Source: an uncultured Victivallales bacterium
Lineage (GTDB): Bacteria; Verrucomicrobiota; Lentisphaeria; Victivallales; UBA1829
Length of the DNA stretch: 64,000 bases
Assembly: GCA_944391115.1 (NCBI GenBank)
Contig: CALXSJ010000004.1
Coordinates: 37,957-101,956 of the forward strand
Direction of reading: 5' to 3'
In this document: positions 43,111-52,752 of the stretch, piece by piece
How positions within the stretch are numbered: the first letter of the stretch is position 1
Layout of the letters: the number at the start of each line of letters is the position of its first letter
The notes under the pieces: generated by a model
Databases searched by the model: none
Told to the model about the DNA's origin: nothing
The model's input: the letters and a program-made list of their open reading frames with translations, nothing else
Position numbers and translations under genes: made by a program

Positions 43111-44412
43111 TCAATTCAGCAGTCCGGCAACGCCGGGCAGCCACAGGGTCAGGAACGGCAGAAACGTCGTCAGAAGCAGGGCGGCGATCAGCGCAAGGAA
43201 AAAGGGCACCATCGGCATCGTGACTCTCGCAATCGAAGTGTTCCCGATGCCGCATCCGATGAAGAGGCACGAACCGACCGGCGGCGTGCAGAGCCCGATG
43301 CACAGATTCACAATCATCATGATCCCGAACTGAATGTCGCTCATGCCCATTTCGCGGACGACGGGCAGGAAGATCGGCGTGAAGATCAGCACCGCCGGCG
43401 TCATGTCCATGAACGTCCCGACCAGCAGAAGCAGGAAATTGATGACAAGCAGAATCACAACCGGATTGGAGGAAAGGGCGACCAGTGCGGAACTGATGGT
43501 CTGCGGAATGTTCGCAATCGTCATGATCCAGCTCATCGCGGAACTCACGCAGATCAGAAACATGACGACCGCCGTCGTGACTCCCGTCTGCACCAGAATC
43601 CCCGGGATGTCGCGCCATCCGACCTCCCGGTAGATCAGCACGGAAAGGACGAACGCATAGGCGACCGCGACCGCCGCCGCCTCCGTCGCCGTGAAAACGC
43701 CCCCGAGAATCCCGCCGATAATCACAAACATCAGGAAAAGACTCAGAAACGCCCGCTTGAAGGCGACCAGAATCTCCCGGAAAGAGGAACGCCGTCCACC
43801 GCGGTAACCGTTTTTCAGCGCGTAATAAACACAGACCAGCAGAATGCACAGACCCATCAGGATCCCCGGCAGAACCCCCGCGATGAACATCGCCGCAATC
43901 GAGACCGATCCGCAGGCGACCGCATAAACGATCATGATGTTCGAAGGAGGAATCACCAGTCCCGTCGTCGCGGCGGTCGTCGTGACCGCGACATTGAATT
44001 CCCGGTTGTAGCCCATGCGGTTCATCTCCGGAATCATAAAGCCGCCGACACTCGACACCGCCGCCGTGGCGGATCCCGAGATCGAGCCGAACAGCATGCA
44101 CGTCAGCACGTTCACATACGCCAGCCCGCCGGGGAAACGCCCGACAAGAGTTCCGGCAAAATCGATCAGGCGCCGCGCCATCCCGCCGCGTCCCATCAGA
44201 ATTCCCGACAGGACAAAAAACGGAATCGCCAGAAGCGAAAACGACGCCACGCCGTTCACCATCCGGTCCGCCACGATCATTTCCGGCTGAACCGCGCCGC
44301 CGTTGGCGAACACTGCGACCAGCGACGCCGCGCCGATCGCCACGGCGACCGGCACATTCGCGAGCAGCAGCGCAATGAAGACAATCAGAAGAACAATCGC
44401 GACTTCCGCCAT
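43111..44412 (-). CDS. dctM: TRAP transporter large permease subunit (DctM)
   Basis: A 433-residue inner-membrane protein with about twelve helices. It shows family segments PVAVAIGAASLVAVF, ISGSATAAVSSVGGFMIPEMNRMGY, and TTGLVIPPSNIMIVYAVACGSVSIAAMFIAGVLPG. DctM is the sodium-coupled channel of TRAP uptake systems. The small subunit and binding protein are encoded directly upstream in the usual order. The ATG at 44412 begins right after the small subunit stop (TGATATG) with GGAGG upstream. Confidence 0.96.
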   Translation of the reverse strand: MAEVAIVLLIVFIALLLANVPVAVAIGAASLVAVFANGGAVQPEMIVADRMVNGVASFSLLAIPFFVLSGILMGRGGMARRLIDFAGTLVGRFPGGLAYVNVLTCMLFGSISGSATAAVSSVGGFMIPEMNRMGYNREFNVAVTTTAATTGLVIPPSNIMIVYAVACGSVSIAAMFIAGVLPGILMGLCILLVCVYYALKNGYRGGRRSSFREILVAFKRAFLSLFLMFVIIGGILGGVFTATEAAAVAVAYAFVLSVLIYREVGWRDIPGILVQTGVTTAVVMFLICVSSAMSWIMTIANIPQTISSALVALSSNPVVILLVINFLLLLVGTFMDMTPAVLIFTPIFLPVVREMGMSDIQFGIMMIVNLCIGLCTPPVGSCLFIGCGIGNTSIARVTMPMVPFFLALIAALLLTTFLPFLTLWLPGVAGLLN

Positions 44413-44413
44413 A

Positions 44414-44914
44414 TCAGTTTTCCTCCGTTTCCCGTTCAAAGTTCTTCCGCGCATCCGTCAGGAGATTGCGGATTTCCGAAAGCAGCACGAACAGGCCGCC
44501 GAGCGGAAGCGGCAGGAACATCACCACGTCCGACACCTGCAGCGCGGGCAGAACGTTCCAGTTCACCGTCGCCTGGCGCACCAGCATCCAGCCGCCGATT
44601 TCAAAGACGATCACGACAAACGCCAGCGTGACGCCATGCGCGAAAAGCGCAAGACGCTTTCTCGTTTTCGCATCGAAGCGGGAGGTCAGGGCGTCGATTC
44701 CCAGATGCGCGGAACGGTCGAACGCGGCCGCGATTCCGAAGATGCTCACATACACGAGGAGGACCGTCGCCAGCTCCTCGGTCCATTTGACCTGCGCGCC
44801 CCACAGATAGCGGGAGGCGACTCCGAGGAGCACATCCAGCACGAGCAGTCCCACCATGACGGCCAGCACGCCGTCCAGAATCCGCATCGCATAATGATAC
44901 AGTTTCGCAGTCAT
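44414..44914 (-). CDS. dctQ: TRAP transporter small permease subunit (DctQ)
   Basis: A 166-residue membrane protein with four helices. The family hallmark VASRYLWGAQVKWTEELATVLLVYVSIFG (R-x-x-F/L...W-x-E-E) is complete. It pairs with DctM. Its start overlaps the stop of the binding-protein gene by four bases, and its stop lies one base before the DctM start, so all three are translationally coupled. Confidence 0.95.
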   Translation of the reverse strand: MTAKLYHYAMRILDGVLAVMVGLLVLDVLLGVASRYLWGAQVKWTEELATVLLVYVSIFGIAAAFDRSAHLGIDALTSRFDAKTRKRLALFAHGVTLAFVVIVFEIGGWMLVRQATVNWNVLPALQVSDVVMFLPLPLGGLFVLLSEIRNLLTDARKNFERETEEN

Positions 44915-45936
44915 TCCTTCACCTCTCCGATTCGTTTGACATATTTCATGATGCGTTCCGGCTGGTTCTCCCGCAGCGGCCTGAGTTTTTCGGCAAACGC
45001 ATTCTTGTCAACCTCAAGGAACTGAACGCCCTGTTTTCCGGCGCGTTCCACGGCAATTTTGTCCGCCTCCTTCCAGAGCTCCCGCTGTTTCAGGCTGGAC
45101 TCATGCGCGGCGCGCTCCAGCCATTCGCGCTGCTGCGCCGTCAGGGAGTCCCAGGTCTTCCGGCTGACCATCAGCATGTCGGGCACCCGGGTATGTTCAT
45201 TGAGCGTGAAATACTTGCAGACCTCCATATGCCGCCCCGTGTCGAAACTCGGCAGATTGTTCTCGGCGCCGTCCACGGTGCCCTGCGAGAGCGCGGTATA
45301 GAGCTCCCCCCAGGGGATCGGAGTCGGCGCACCGCCCAGCGCGCTGACGATGTCCATGGCAAGGCGGCTCTGCTGCGTCCGGATCTTCATCCCCTTGAGA
45401 TCGTCCGGCGTGCGGACCGGCTTTTTCGTCGTGTAGAAACTGCGCTGGCCGGAATCATAGTAGCAAAGTGCGCGCATGCCTTTCGTCAGCTCGCCGAGCT
45501 CCCTTCCGACAGGTCCGTCAAGCACCTTCCAGAAATGTTTCTCATTGCGGAAGACATAGGGCAGCCCCAGGGCAACCAGTTCCGGAACGCTGGATTCCAG
45601 CACCGCGGAAGAGGTTTTGCTGAGATCAATGTGGCCGTTCTGCGTCTGTTTCAGGCATTCCGCCTCGGATCCGATCATGCCGGACGGGTAAATGGCAAGA
45701 TCCATGGTTCCCCCCGAATAGTGTTTCAGACGCTCCTTCATGTAGACCATGGCCTCATGAACGGGGTGTTCCGTGGGAAGCCCGTGGCCGAGTTTCAGAA
45801 TCCTGACACTTTTTCCGGCATTGTTCCGTTCCCGGATCACGCCGGCGTAAATGACTCCGCCGATTACGGCAGCGACCAGAACGCCCGCGCAAAACGCGGA
45901 AAGTGTTCCCGAAAAGATTTTACCGTGCTCCCCCAT
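44911..45936 (-). CDS. dctP: TRAP transporter solute-binding protein (DctP)
   Basis: A 341-residue periplasmic protein. An N-terminal signal or anchor helix (residues about 14-34) precedes KLGHGLPTEHPVHEAM and the family core: YPSGMIGSEAECLKQTQNG, then DDLKGMKIRTQQS with the conserved substrate-binding Arg, and ALSQGTVDGAENNL with the conserved Asn. DctP proteins bind organic acids such as sialic, uronic or dicarboxylic acids; the ligand here is unknown. CAGGAG precedes ATG 45936; the 20-residue in-frame extension is rejected. Confidence 0.95.
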   Translation of the reverse strand: MGEHGKIFSGTLSAFCAGVLVAAVIGGVIYAGVIRERNNAGKSVRILKLGHGLPTEHPVHEAMVYMKERLKHYSGGTMDLAIYPSGMIGSEAECLKQTQNGHIDLSKTSSAVLESSVPELVALGLPYVFRNEKHFWKVLDGPVGRELGELTKGMRALCYYDSGQRSFYTTKKPVRTPDDLKGMKIRTQQSRLAMDIVSALGGAPTPIPWGELYTALSQGTVDGAENNLPSFDTGRHMEVCKYFTLNEHTRVPDMLMVSRKTWDSLTAQQREWLERAAHESSLKQRELWKEADKIAVERAGKQGVQFLEVDKNAFAEKLRPLRENQPERIMKYVKRIGEVKE

Positions 45937-46220
45937 GATTTCTCCTGAAGTTTCAAGCCGTCTCCGTTTCATGAATTCCCGGATATCAATAAACACCGGA
46001 TTTCCAAATCCGCAAGGGCGGATCCCCGAAAAAAGATCAATATATGCGGATTATCCGGCGGCGGTGCCGTTCCGGAGCGCTCCTCCCTTCCCGCACACTC
46101 CCGCTTCCGGGAAACATTCCCCGGATTCGCCGTTTTCCCGGAAAAATCCGTCTTTTACATGATTTTTTCAGAAAAAAATCCGCCTTTTCATGGAAAATGC
46201 GTGAACTTTTTTTGTCAGAA

Positions 46221-46236
46221 TTTGGTCATTACCAAA
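46221..46236. promoter_or_regulatory. Palindrome in a gene-free divergent region
   Basis: TTTGGT-CATT-ACCAAA, extended to about 8 bp per arm by flanking A/T. It lies in a 488-base stretch (45937-46424) between the TRAP operon (minus) and the Gld-type ABC operon (plus). A TTGAAA box near 46246 and a TATCTAAAAT stretch just past it could form a plus-strand promoter. I see no gene in this stretch. The palindrome could be an operator. Confidence 0.45.
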
Positions 46237-46424
46237 AATTCGCACTTGAAAAACGGAGTTGGAGGATTATCTAAAATACCTCGTTGCAAATTCGGAAGAA
46301 AAAACAGAATGCGGAATCCGGGGGGAATTCCCGTTCCGTTTGTTTTATTTTAAACGCGGCGCATGCCGTGAGACTGAAAACGAATGCAAACCAACGCAGA
46401 TAAACAAACAGGAGAAAAACAGGC

Positions 46425-47390
46425 ATGATAGAGGCCAGCAACGTCAGGAAGAACTTCGGCGCCAGAACCGTCGTCGGGGGCGTGAGCTTCTCGGTCGGGA
46501 AAGGCGAGGTGCTCGGGTTCCTCGGCCCGAACGGCGCGGGGAAATCCACCACCATGCGGATGATTACAGGATTTCTGCCGCTCAGCGCGGGAAAGATCAC
46601 AATTGGCGGGTACGACATTGAGGAAAATCCGGTGGAAGCCAAACAGCTTTTCGGGTATCTTCCCGAGAACGCGCCCGCCTATCAGGACATGACGGTTGCG
46701 GGTTTTCTGGACTTCTCCGCTTCGATCCGCCGCCTTTCCGGAAAGAAGAAAGCCGACGCAATCGCCCGCGCCGTGAAACTCTGCCATCTGGAAAACGTTC
46801 TGCAGCAGACGATCGACACGCTCTCGAAAGGCTATCATCACCGAGTCGGATTCGCGCAGGCGATTCTGCACGATCCGCCGGTTCTGATTCTCGATGAACC
46901 GACCGACGGACTTGATCCGAACCAGAAGCATGAAATGCGCGAACTGATCCGCGAAATGAGCAAAACCAAGGCGATTATTGTCTCCACGCATATTCTGGAG
47001 GAGGTCGAGGCGATCTGCACAAGGGTCATCATCATCGACCGCGGCAAACTGGTTTTCAACGGCACGCCGCGCGAACTCCAGGAGAAGGCGCCGCACGGCA
47101 ACCGTCTGCGCCTGACCGTCTGCGCGTCCGACGACGCACCCGTCCGCGCGATGCTGGAAAAACTCCCCCAGGTGCGCAAGGCGGAACTCCTCGGGAAACA
47201 GGAAAAGACGGTTTCCCTCGCCGTTTACCCCGCGGGCGCGGAAAAGGATTTCGCTTCCGCAGTCAAAAAGGCGCTTGACGAACACCGATGGGAGTTCTGC
47301 GAACTTTATTTTGAACGCGGCAGACTGGACGAAGTTTTCCGGAGCCTGACCACTTCGGACGCCGCCGAAGGAAAGGAAGGTGCGGCATGA
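46425..47390 (+). CDS. ABC transporter ATPase (GldA-like)
   Basis: A 321-residue ATP-binding subunit. Walker [12 protein letters not shown], a signature region [14 protein letters not shown], and Walker [17 protein letters not shown] are complete; a THILEEVE H-loop follows. The last 100 residues form the C-terminal extension usual in Gld-type and DUF4162-type exporters. It starts a four-gene operon with a permease, a GldG-like protein and a DUF4340 protein. CAGGAG is present upstream. The stop overlaps the permease start (ATGA). Confidence 0.96.
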   Translation: MIEASNVRKNFGARTVVGGVSFSVGKGEVLGFLGPNGAGKSTTMRMITGFLPLSAGKITIGGYDIEENPVEAKQLFGYLPENAPAYQDMTVAGFLDFSASIRRLSGKKKADAIARAVKLCHLENVLQQTIDTLSKGYHHRVGFAQAILHDPPVLILDEPTDGLDPNQKHEMRELIREMSKTKAIIVSTHILEEVEAICTRVIIIDRGKLVFNGTPRELQEKAPHGNRLRLTVCASDDAPVRAMLEKLPQVRKAELLGKQEKTVSLAVYPAGAEKDFASAVKKALDEHRWEFCELYFERGRLDEVFRSLTTSDAAEGKEGAA

Positions 47391-48121
47391 GAAACATTCT
47401 GACCATCATCCGCCGGGAACTCGGCGCAACCTTCACATCGCCCGTGGCGTATGTGTTTCTGGTGATCTTTCTGGCGCTGAGCGGATTCTTCACCTTCATG
47501 ATCGGCGGATTCTTCCTCCGCAACGAGGCGGATCTGAGCAGCTTCTTCTTCTGGTTCCCGTGGCTTTTCATTCTGCTGGTCCCGGCGGTCGGGATGCGCC
47601 AGTGGGCGGAAGAGCGGCGGCAGGGAACGCTGGAACTGCTGTTCACGATGCCGGTTTCCATTCCGGAGGCGGTGCTCGGAAAATTCCTCGCGGGGTGGAT
47701 TTTCCTCGGAATCGCGCTGATCCTGACCTGCCCGATCGTGTTCACGGTCTGCTATCTGGGCAGTCCGGATCCGGGACCGATCGTGACAGGCTACGCGGGA
47801 TGTTTCCTGCTGGCGGGAGCATATCTCGCGATCAGCGGCATGACATCGGCCTTCACGCGCAACCAGATCGTCAGCTTCATCACGTCGACCGTGCTCTGTC
47901 TGCTCCTGGTTCTGACCGGATTTCCGCCCGTGACGAATCTGCTGCTGAAATGGGGTGCGCCCGCATGGACGCTCGACCTTTCGGCGGATCTCAGCGTCTT
48001 TTACCACTTCAACGGCATGCAGCGCGGCGTCTTCGACCTGCGCGACATCGTCTACTTCCTGTCCCTGACGGCATTTGCGCTGTTTGTCACGGGAAGCGTC
48101 CTGAAAAACCGCCGCGCCTGA
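47387..48121 (+). CDS. ABC transporter permease (GldF-like)
   Basis: A 244-residue ABC-2-type permease with six hydrophobic helices. [31 protein letters not shown] at the N-terminus and the MRQWAEERRQGTLELLFTMPVS segment are characteristic of GldF and related permeases. It works with the ATPase just upstream. The gliding-motility link of the family is established in Bacteroidetes only; in other phyla the complex has an unclear, probably envelope-related, role. Confidence 0.93.
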   Translation: MRNILTIIRRELGATFTSPVAYVFLVIFLALSGFFTFMIGGFFLRNEADLSSFFFWFPWLFILLVPAVGMRQWAEERRQGTLELLFTMPVSIPEAVLGKFLAGWIFLGIALILTCPIVFTVCYLGSPDPGPIVTGYAGCFLLAGAYLAISGMTSAFTRNQIVSFITSTVLCLLLVLTGFPPVTNLLLKWGAPAWTLDLSADLSVFYHFNGMQRGVFDLRDIVYFLSLTAFALFVTGSVLKNRRA

Positions 48122-48146
48122 GCGCAGACTTAAGGAGTCATGACTT

Positions 48147-50087
48147 ATGAAATCAAACGGCAACAGCAAAAAGGCGCTCGCCTGGATCAGTTCCGTCGCC
48201 GGCATTCTGATCGCCGGTGCGATCCTGATCTTCGTGAACGCGATTCTCAAACCCGTCGCGCTCCGGTGGGACTGCACCGCGGAAAAGCGCTACACCCTTT
48301 CGCAGGGCAGTGAAAACATTCTCAAGCATCTGGACAAGGTCGTCAGCATCCGCTTCTACTATTCGCGCAATGCCTCCGGCATGCCCGTCGTGCTGAAGAA
48401 TTACGCCACGAGAGTGGAAGACCTGCTCGGAGAATTCCAGCGCGCGGGCGGCGACAAGATCAAACTCAGCAAACTGAATCCGGTCCCCGATTCCGACGAG
48501 GAGGATTCCGCCGTGCTCGACGGAGTCTCCGGGCACTCGCTTGACATGTTCGGCTCCGGCGATCCGGTTTACTTCGGCGTGGCCGTGAGCTGCGGCGGAA
48601 AAACCGCGGTTCTCCCCTTCCTCTCTCCGGAAAGCGAGGCCCAGCTGGAATACGATCTTGCGCGCGCCGTCACCGAAGTGACAGCGGCGAAAAAAGTCCG
48701 GCTCGGCATTCTCAGCTCGCTGCCTGTGATGGGCGGGTTCAACGGTGCGCCGATGATGATGAACAATCCGCAGAGAACGCCTCCCTGGTGGATTGTCAGT
48801 GAACTCAAACGCAATTACGACGTCGTGGAGATTCCCGCGACCGGAACGGAAATTGCCGAAGACATCGACGTGATTCTGGCGCTCCATCCGCAGAACCTCG
48901 GCGACGAAATGCTCTTTGCGATCGACCAGTTCATTCTGCGCGGCGGAAAGATGCTCGCATTCCTTGACCCCCTCGCGGTGTCCGCGATGCGCCAGCCCTA
49001 CCAGCCGCAGCCGGACGCCTCCGCCTTCGACAAGCTCCTTCAGGCGTGGGGTTTCACCTTCAGCAACGGCAAAATCGTCGCCGACCGGAAACTTGCGACC
49101 CGGATTCGCGGCGCATACGGCAATGTCGAGTCGATGCCGACCGTTCTCACACTCGGCAAGGCGGATGTCAATGCGTCCGTTCCCGCGCTCGCCTCGCTGA
49201 ATTCGCTGCTGCTCTTCTGCCCCGGCGAGTTCTCCGGCAAAGCGGCAGACGGCCTGAAACAGACCGTGCTTCTGCACTCCTCCGACGACGCGGGACTGAT
49301 CAGCTCGTTCGAGGCGCAGATGCCCGGCGAGCAGATTCTGAAAAACTTGAAATCCGAACACCATGAATATGTTCTGGCGATGCAGCTTGCCGGAACCTTC
49401 CCCACGGCGTTCCCGGACGGCAGACCCGCCGCCGCTTCCGCGGACGAGAAGGAATCCAAGGACGGCAAGGATGCGAAAGACGCCAAGGCCAAAACTGCGG
49501 AAAGGAAAGACGGCAGTCTGAAGAAATCCGCCAAACCCGGCGTGGTCGTTCTCGTCGGCGACGCGGACATGCTGTTCGACTCCTTCTGCATCCGGCAGGG
49601 GAGTTTCCTCGGACAGACGATCGCGCAGCCGATCAACGACAATCTGAATTTCGCGCTGAACATGATCGACCAGCTCAGCGGCGACGAGAATCTCTTTGAG
49701 ATCCGCGCGCGCGGCACGGCTTCGCGTCCGTTCACCGTCGTCCGCGACCTCCAGGCGGAGGCGGAAAAAGAGTTCCAGGGCAAAATCGTTCAGCTGGAAG
49801 AGGAGCTCCGCGGCGTGCAGACCCAGATCAACGAGCTCCAGCGCCAGCGCAAACCCGGGGAGAAGGAACTTCTCTCCTCCGAACAGCGCAAGGTCCTTGC
49901 CGACTTCCGAAAAAAGGAAGTCGAGGCGAGAAAGGAGCTCAAACAGGTCCGCAGACAGCTTCGCGCTGAAATCGACTCTCTCGAAAACACCCTGATTTTC
50001 ATGAATATCGCCCTGATGCCGATTCTGGTGATCGCCGCCGGAATCACGGTGGCGGCGGTCAAACGCAGAAGGAGCGCCCATCGATGA
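48147..50087 (+). CDS. GldG-family ABC transport auxiliary protein
   Basis: A 646-residue protein with one N-terminal membrane helix, a large periplasmic region and a C-terminal membrane helix (residues about 615-640). The motif RWDCTAEKRYTLSQGSENILKHLD is diagnostic of the GldG/ABC_transp_aux family; further down are VRLGILSSLPVMGG and FILRGGKMLAFLDP. A low-complexity Lys/Asp/Ala segment (about 430-460) and a long coiled coil (about 540-610) precede the last helix. It is the partner of the ATPase and permease upstream. The stop overlaps the next start by four bases. Confidence 0.93.
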   Translation: MKSNGNSKKALAWISSVAGILIAGAILIFVNAILKPVALRWDCTAEKRYTLSQGSENILKHLDKVVSIRFYYSRNASGMPVVLKNYATRVEDLLGEFQRAGGDKIKLSKLNPVPDSDEEDSAVLDGVSGHSLDMFGSGDPVYFGVAVSCGGKTAVLPFLSPESEAQLEYDLARAVTEVTAAKKVRLGILSSLPVMGGFNGAPMMMNNPQRTPPWWIVSELKRNYDVVEIPATGTEIAEDIDVILALHPQNLGDEMLFAIDQFILRGGKMLAFLDPLAVSAMRQPYQPQPDASAFDKLLQAWGFTFSNGKIVADRKLATRIRGAYGNVESMPTVLTLGKADVNASVPALASLNSLLLFCPGEFSGKAADGLKQTVLLHSSDDAGLISSFEAQMPGEQILKNLKSEHHEYVLAMQLAGTFPTAFPDGRPAAASADEKESKDGKDAKDAKAKTAERKDGSLKKSAKPGVVVLVGDADMLFDSFCIRQGSFLGQTIAQPINDNLNFALNMIDQLSGDENLFEIRARGTASRPFTVVRDLQAEAEKEFQGKIVQLEEELRGVQTQINELQRQRKPGEKELLSSEQRKVLADFRKKEVEARKELKQVRRQLRAEIDSLENTLIFMNIALMPILVIAAGITVAAVKRRRSAHR

Positions 50088-51229
50088 AATCGAAACATCT
50101 GATCATTCTGGCCTGTGTCGTCATCATTCTCGGAATCATTTACGCCGTGCAGCGCAAAGGTTCCGGAAACGCAGCGTCCTCCGGGCCGCGGGAACTGGTT
50201 CCCGCCTCGTTCAGCAGCGACGGACTCGCCGACATCAAATTCAAAGGAAAAGACGGAGCCGTCACGCTGAAGCAGACGCCGTCCGGATGGGTTGTGGCGG
50301 AACGCCACGATTATCCGGCGGATACGGCGAAACTCCGGGAGTTCTTCATCAAACTGTGTGATGCGCGCATCGCGCAGGAACTCCCGCTGACCGCGCAGCA
50401 GGCGGAGGAGCTCTCCCTGACGCCGGAAAAGGCCGTGACAGTGACAATGTCCGCCCGGGATGCAAAAAACGCGCACACCTTCCTGTTCGGTTCCGAACAC
50501 ACCCGGGGCGGCGATGCCGCCATGAACAACCCCTACGGAGGCATGAGCGGAAGCGGCCGCTACATCCGGCTTTCCGACGGACGCAACGCGCTTGTGCAGG
50601 AGACCTTCCCCGAAGTCGGCACAGTCGCCGCCGACTGGCTGAACAAGGAGTTCTTCCAGATTTCCGATCTCAGGCACGCGGCGCTGAAACGCGGCGGAAA
50701 AGTCGAATGGGAACTGGAGAAAAAAGACGGTTCGCTTGCCCTGAAAGGCGCGATTCCCGCAAACCGCGAGGCGGATGACGCAAAGATCAGCTCCCTGAAG
50801 AACGCCTACTCCTGGATCCGCTTCACCGACGTCGCCGATCCGAAGGCCGCACCGGCGAAAACCGGCATGGACAAGGCGCCGGAACTGACATTGACCGACA
50901 GCGACGACCTTGTTTACACAATCCGCCCGGGCGCGGGTGCGGACGGCAAATACTTCCTCCGCGTTTCCGTCGCCTGGAAAGGCGCGGAGAAACGCACGCC
51001 GCCTGCCGGGGAAAAAGCGGAGGACAAGGCAAAACTGGATGCCGAATTTGCAAAAACCGTCAAGGAACGGCAGGAAAAAGCTGCCAGGCTCGAAAAAATG
51101 CTGGCGCCCTGGACGTTCGAGGTCGGGAAAGACGTGTATGAAAGTTCCACTCCTTCCCGGGACGCCTTCCTGAAGGACAAGCCGAAAAAAGCGGAGGAGT
51201 CCGCGGCTCCGGCAGCTTCCGGAAAATAA
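50084..51229 (+). CDS. DUF4340 protein of the Gld-type ABC complex
   Basis: A 381-residue protein anchored by one N-terminal helix (residues about 5-22). The repeated beta-rich unit (VTLKQTPSGWVVAERHDYPADTAKLREFF, then WELEKKDGSLALKGAIPANREADDAKI) is typical of DUF4340, which regularly follows GldG-like genes. The C-terminal region is Lys/Ala/Glu-rich and probably disordered. It is thought to be a periplasmic part of the transporter; no substrate is known. A strong terminator follows. Confidence 0.9.
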   Translation: MKSKHLIILACVVIILGIIYAVQRKGSGNAASSGPRELVPASFSSDGLADIKFKGKDGAVTLKQTPSGWVVAERHDYPADTAKLREFFIKLCDARIAQELPLTAQQAEELSLTPEKAVTVTMSARDAKNAHTFLFGSEHTRGGDAAMNNPYGGMSGSGRYIRLSDGRNALVQETFPEVGTVAADWLNKEFFQISDLRHAALKRGGKVEWELEKKDGSLALKGAIPANREADDAKISSLKNAYSWIRFTDVADPKAAPAKTGMDKAPELTLTDSDDLVYTIRPGAGADGKYFLRVSVAWKGAEKRTPPAGEKAEDKAKLDAEFAKTVKERQEKAARLEKMLAPWTFEVGKDVYESSTPSRDAFLKDKPKKAEESAAPAASGK

Positions 51230-51244
51230 ACATTCATCCATATA

Positions 51245-51281
51245 AAAAATGCGGGGACGCATAATTGCGTTCCCGCATTTT
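51245..51281. terminator. Bidirectional rho-independent terminator
   Basis: A long hairpin, AAAATGCGGG at 51246-51255 pairing with CCCGCATTTT at 51272-51281, with an inner ACGCA/TGCGT stem and A/T runs at both ends. It separates the Gld-type operon from the convergent M24 gene. Confidence 0.9.
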
Positions 51282-51365
51282 CAGTTTCATGAATTCCGGA
51301 ATTTTTTCCAATGTCCGGAATGCGATCCGCGGCGTCCCGCACGGACGGGACACCGTTTTTTTTCG

Positions 51366-52523
51366 TCAGAGCTCGATGACCTTCATGAATTTTTCGGAGA
51401 AGCGCTCCACGCCGCCCGCCTTGATCCGGACGCCGTTTTCCCAGCGGAGTCCGAAATCGGGGCCGGAGAAGAAGGTATCCACCTGGAAGGTCATGTTCTC
51501 CGCCAGATCGTAGTTGGAAACGGATTCCATCCACGGCTGCTCGACCTCCATCATGCCGATCGAATGGCAGGGACCGTAGAGCATGTAGTCGCCGTAGCCC
51601 TGCTCGCGAACCCAGTTCTCCCAGTTGATGACAACATCTTTCGCGGGTTTTCCCGCCGCCATGAGTTCCATGGTCTTGATGTGCGCCTTGAGGCCGAATT
51701 CGACGAGATCCTTCTGGAGGCCCTCGAATTTGCCGAAGATCACCGGCAGCCCGACGCTCGAGGAATAGCCGCCGACGCGCGCGCCGATGTTCAGCTGGAT
51801 GATCTCGTTCGCCTGGATGACCTTGTTGATCGGGCGGCAGATCGCGTTGTTGGTGCGCGGGCCGCTGAAGCAGTAGAGGGAGTGCCCCTCGTATTCGCCG
51901 CCGTTCTTGTAGATTTCACGCTGCGCAATGCCGATGACCTGAAATTCGGTCATGCCGACTTTCATCTCGTTGAGGATCGCCTCGATCGCGATTTCGCTGA
52001 TGCGGAACGCCTCGCGCATGCAGGCGAGCTCGTTTTCGGATTTGACGTAGCGCATCGGAAGAAGAGTCCCGTCCGCCTTTACCAGCTCGGTTTCCGGCAG
52101 CTCCTTCCGGAGGGACATGTAAACGGGAAGCGTCATGACGGAATACCCGACAAGACCGAGTTTCTTCAGCGGCTTGTCGCCCATCGCCATCTTGACAACG
52201 TCCGCATAATGCGCAACCGGAATGCCCGGATACTGCGGCTCGGCGGACTCGCGGTATTCAATCATCTTGAGGATATTCGGAACGACGCTGCGCCCCATTG
52301 CGTATTTCTCGCTCTCCGGGCCGATCAGCAGAACGGGTTTGCCTTCCGCCGGGACGAAAACTCCAGCGGCTTCGAAGGTCGGCCAGTATTCCGTCAGATA
52401 ACGGATATTGGCAAAGTCGGCCTCGTTGCCGTGCACGAGACACGCATCAAGTCCGGCGTTCCGGATGTTCGCCTGGAATTTCGCGATTCTGTCGAAATAC
52501 TCCTGTTTCGGAATGGATGCCAT
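51366..52523 (-). CDS. M24-fold protein (Xaa-Pro peptidase/creatinase family) lacking metal ligands
   Basis: A 385-residue protein with a creatinase-type N-terminal domain (residues about 10-150) and the pita-bread M24 domain. In active M24 peptidases five ligands (Asp, Asp, His, Glu, Glu) bind two metals. Here the first Asp is Asn245 (LNIGARVGGY), the second is Ser at about 255, the first Glu is Asp349, while His320 (CHSIGMMEVE) and Glu362 (LRWENG) remain. The usual metal site is therefore broken. The protein may be a creatinase-like, metal-free hydrolase or a non-catalytic relative. It is divergent from the isomerase-like and regulator genes. Confidence 0.85.
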   Translation of the reverse strand: MASIPKQEYFDRIAKFQANIRNAGLDACLVHGNEADFANIRYLTEYWPTFEAAGVFVPAEGKPVLLIGPESEKYAMGRSVVPNILKMIEYRESAEPQYPGIPVAHYADVVKMAMGDKPLKKLGLVGYSVMTLPVYMSLRKELPETELVKADGTLLPMRYVKSENELACMREAFRISEIAIEAILNEMKVGMTEFQVIGIAQREIYKNGGEYEGHSLYCFSGPRTNNAICRPINKVIQANEIIQLNIGARVGGYSSSVGLPVIFGKFEGLQKDLVEFGLKAHIKTMELMAAGKPAKDVVINWENWVREQGYGDYMLYGPCHSIGMMEVEQPWMESVSNYDLAENMTFQVDTFFSGPDFGLRWENGVRIKAGGVERFSEKFMKVIEL

Positions 52524-52660
52524 TTTGATTCTCCTTGTTTTAGGGTTGGGCAGTTTCTGGAGACGAATATAGATTTCCCGGAAAGCCGAATCAAGGCCAC
52601 TCCATTGAAAAAATCATTTTTTTATACCACTAAAAAACAGTTTTGAGCTGAAAAATGAAA

Positions 52661-52720
52661 AGTGAAATATATCACTATAGTTATTGCTCCACTTGATTTC
52701 ATTCCATTCCGCATTATATT
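52661..52720 (+). promoter_or_regulatory. Promoter and candidate operator of the isomerase/regulator operon
   Basis: TTGATT (52693-52698) and TATATT (52715-52720) with a 16-base spacer, 33 bases before the ATG at 52753. The inverted repeat AGTGA-AATATA-TCACT (52661-52676) lies just upstream. It sits in the 229-base divergent region shared with the M24 gene, so one regulator could control both sides. Confidence 0.6.
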
Positions 52721-52752
52721 GTCCCAGCGCGAAAGAAGGGAGAACCGGAAAC

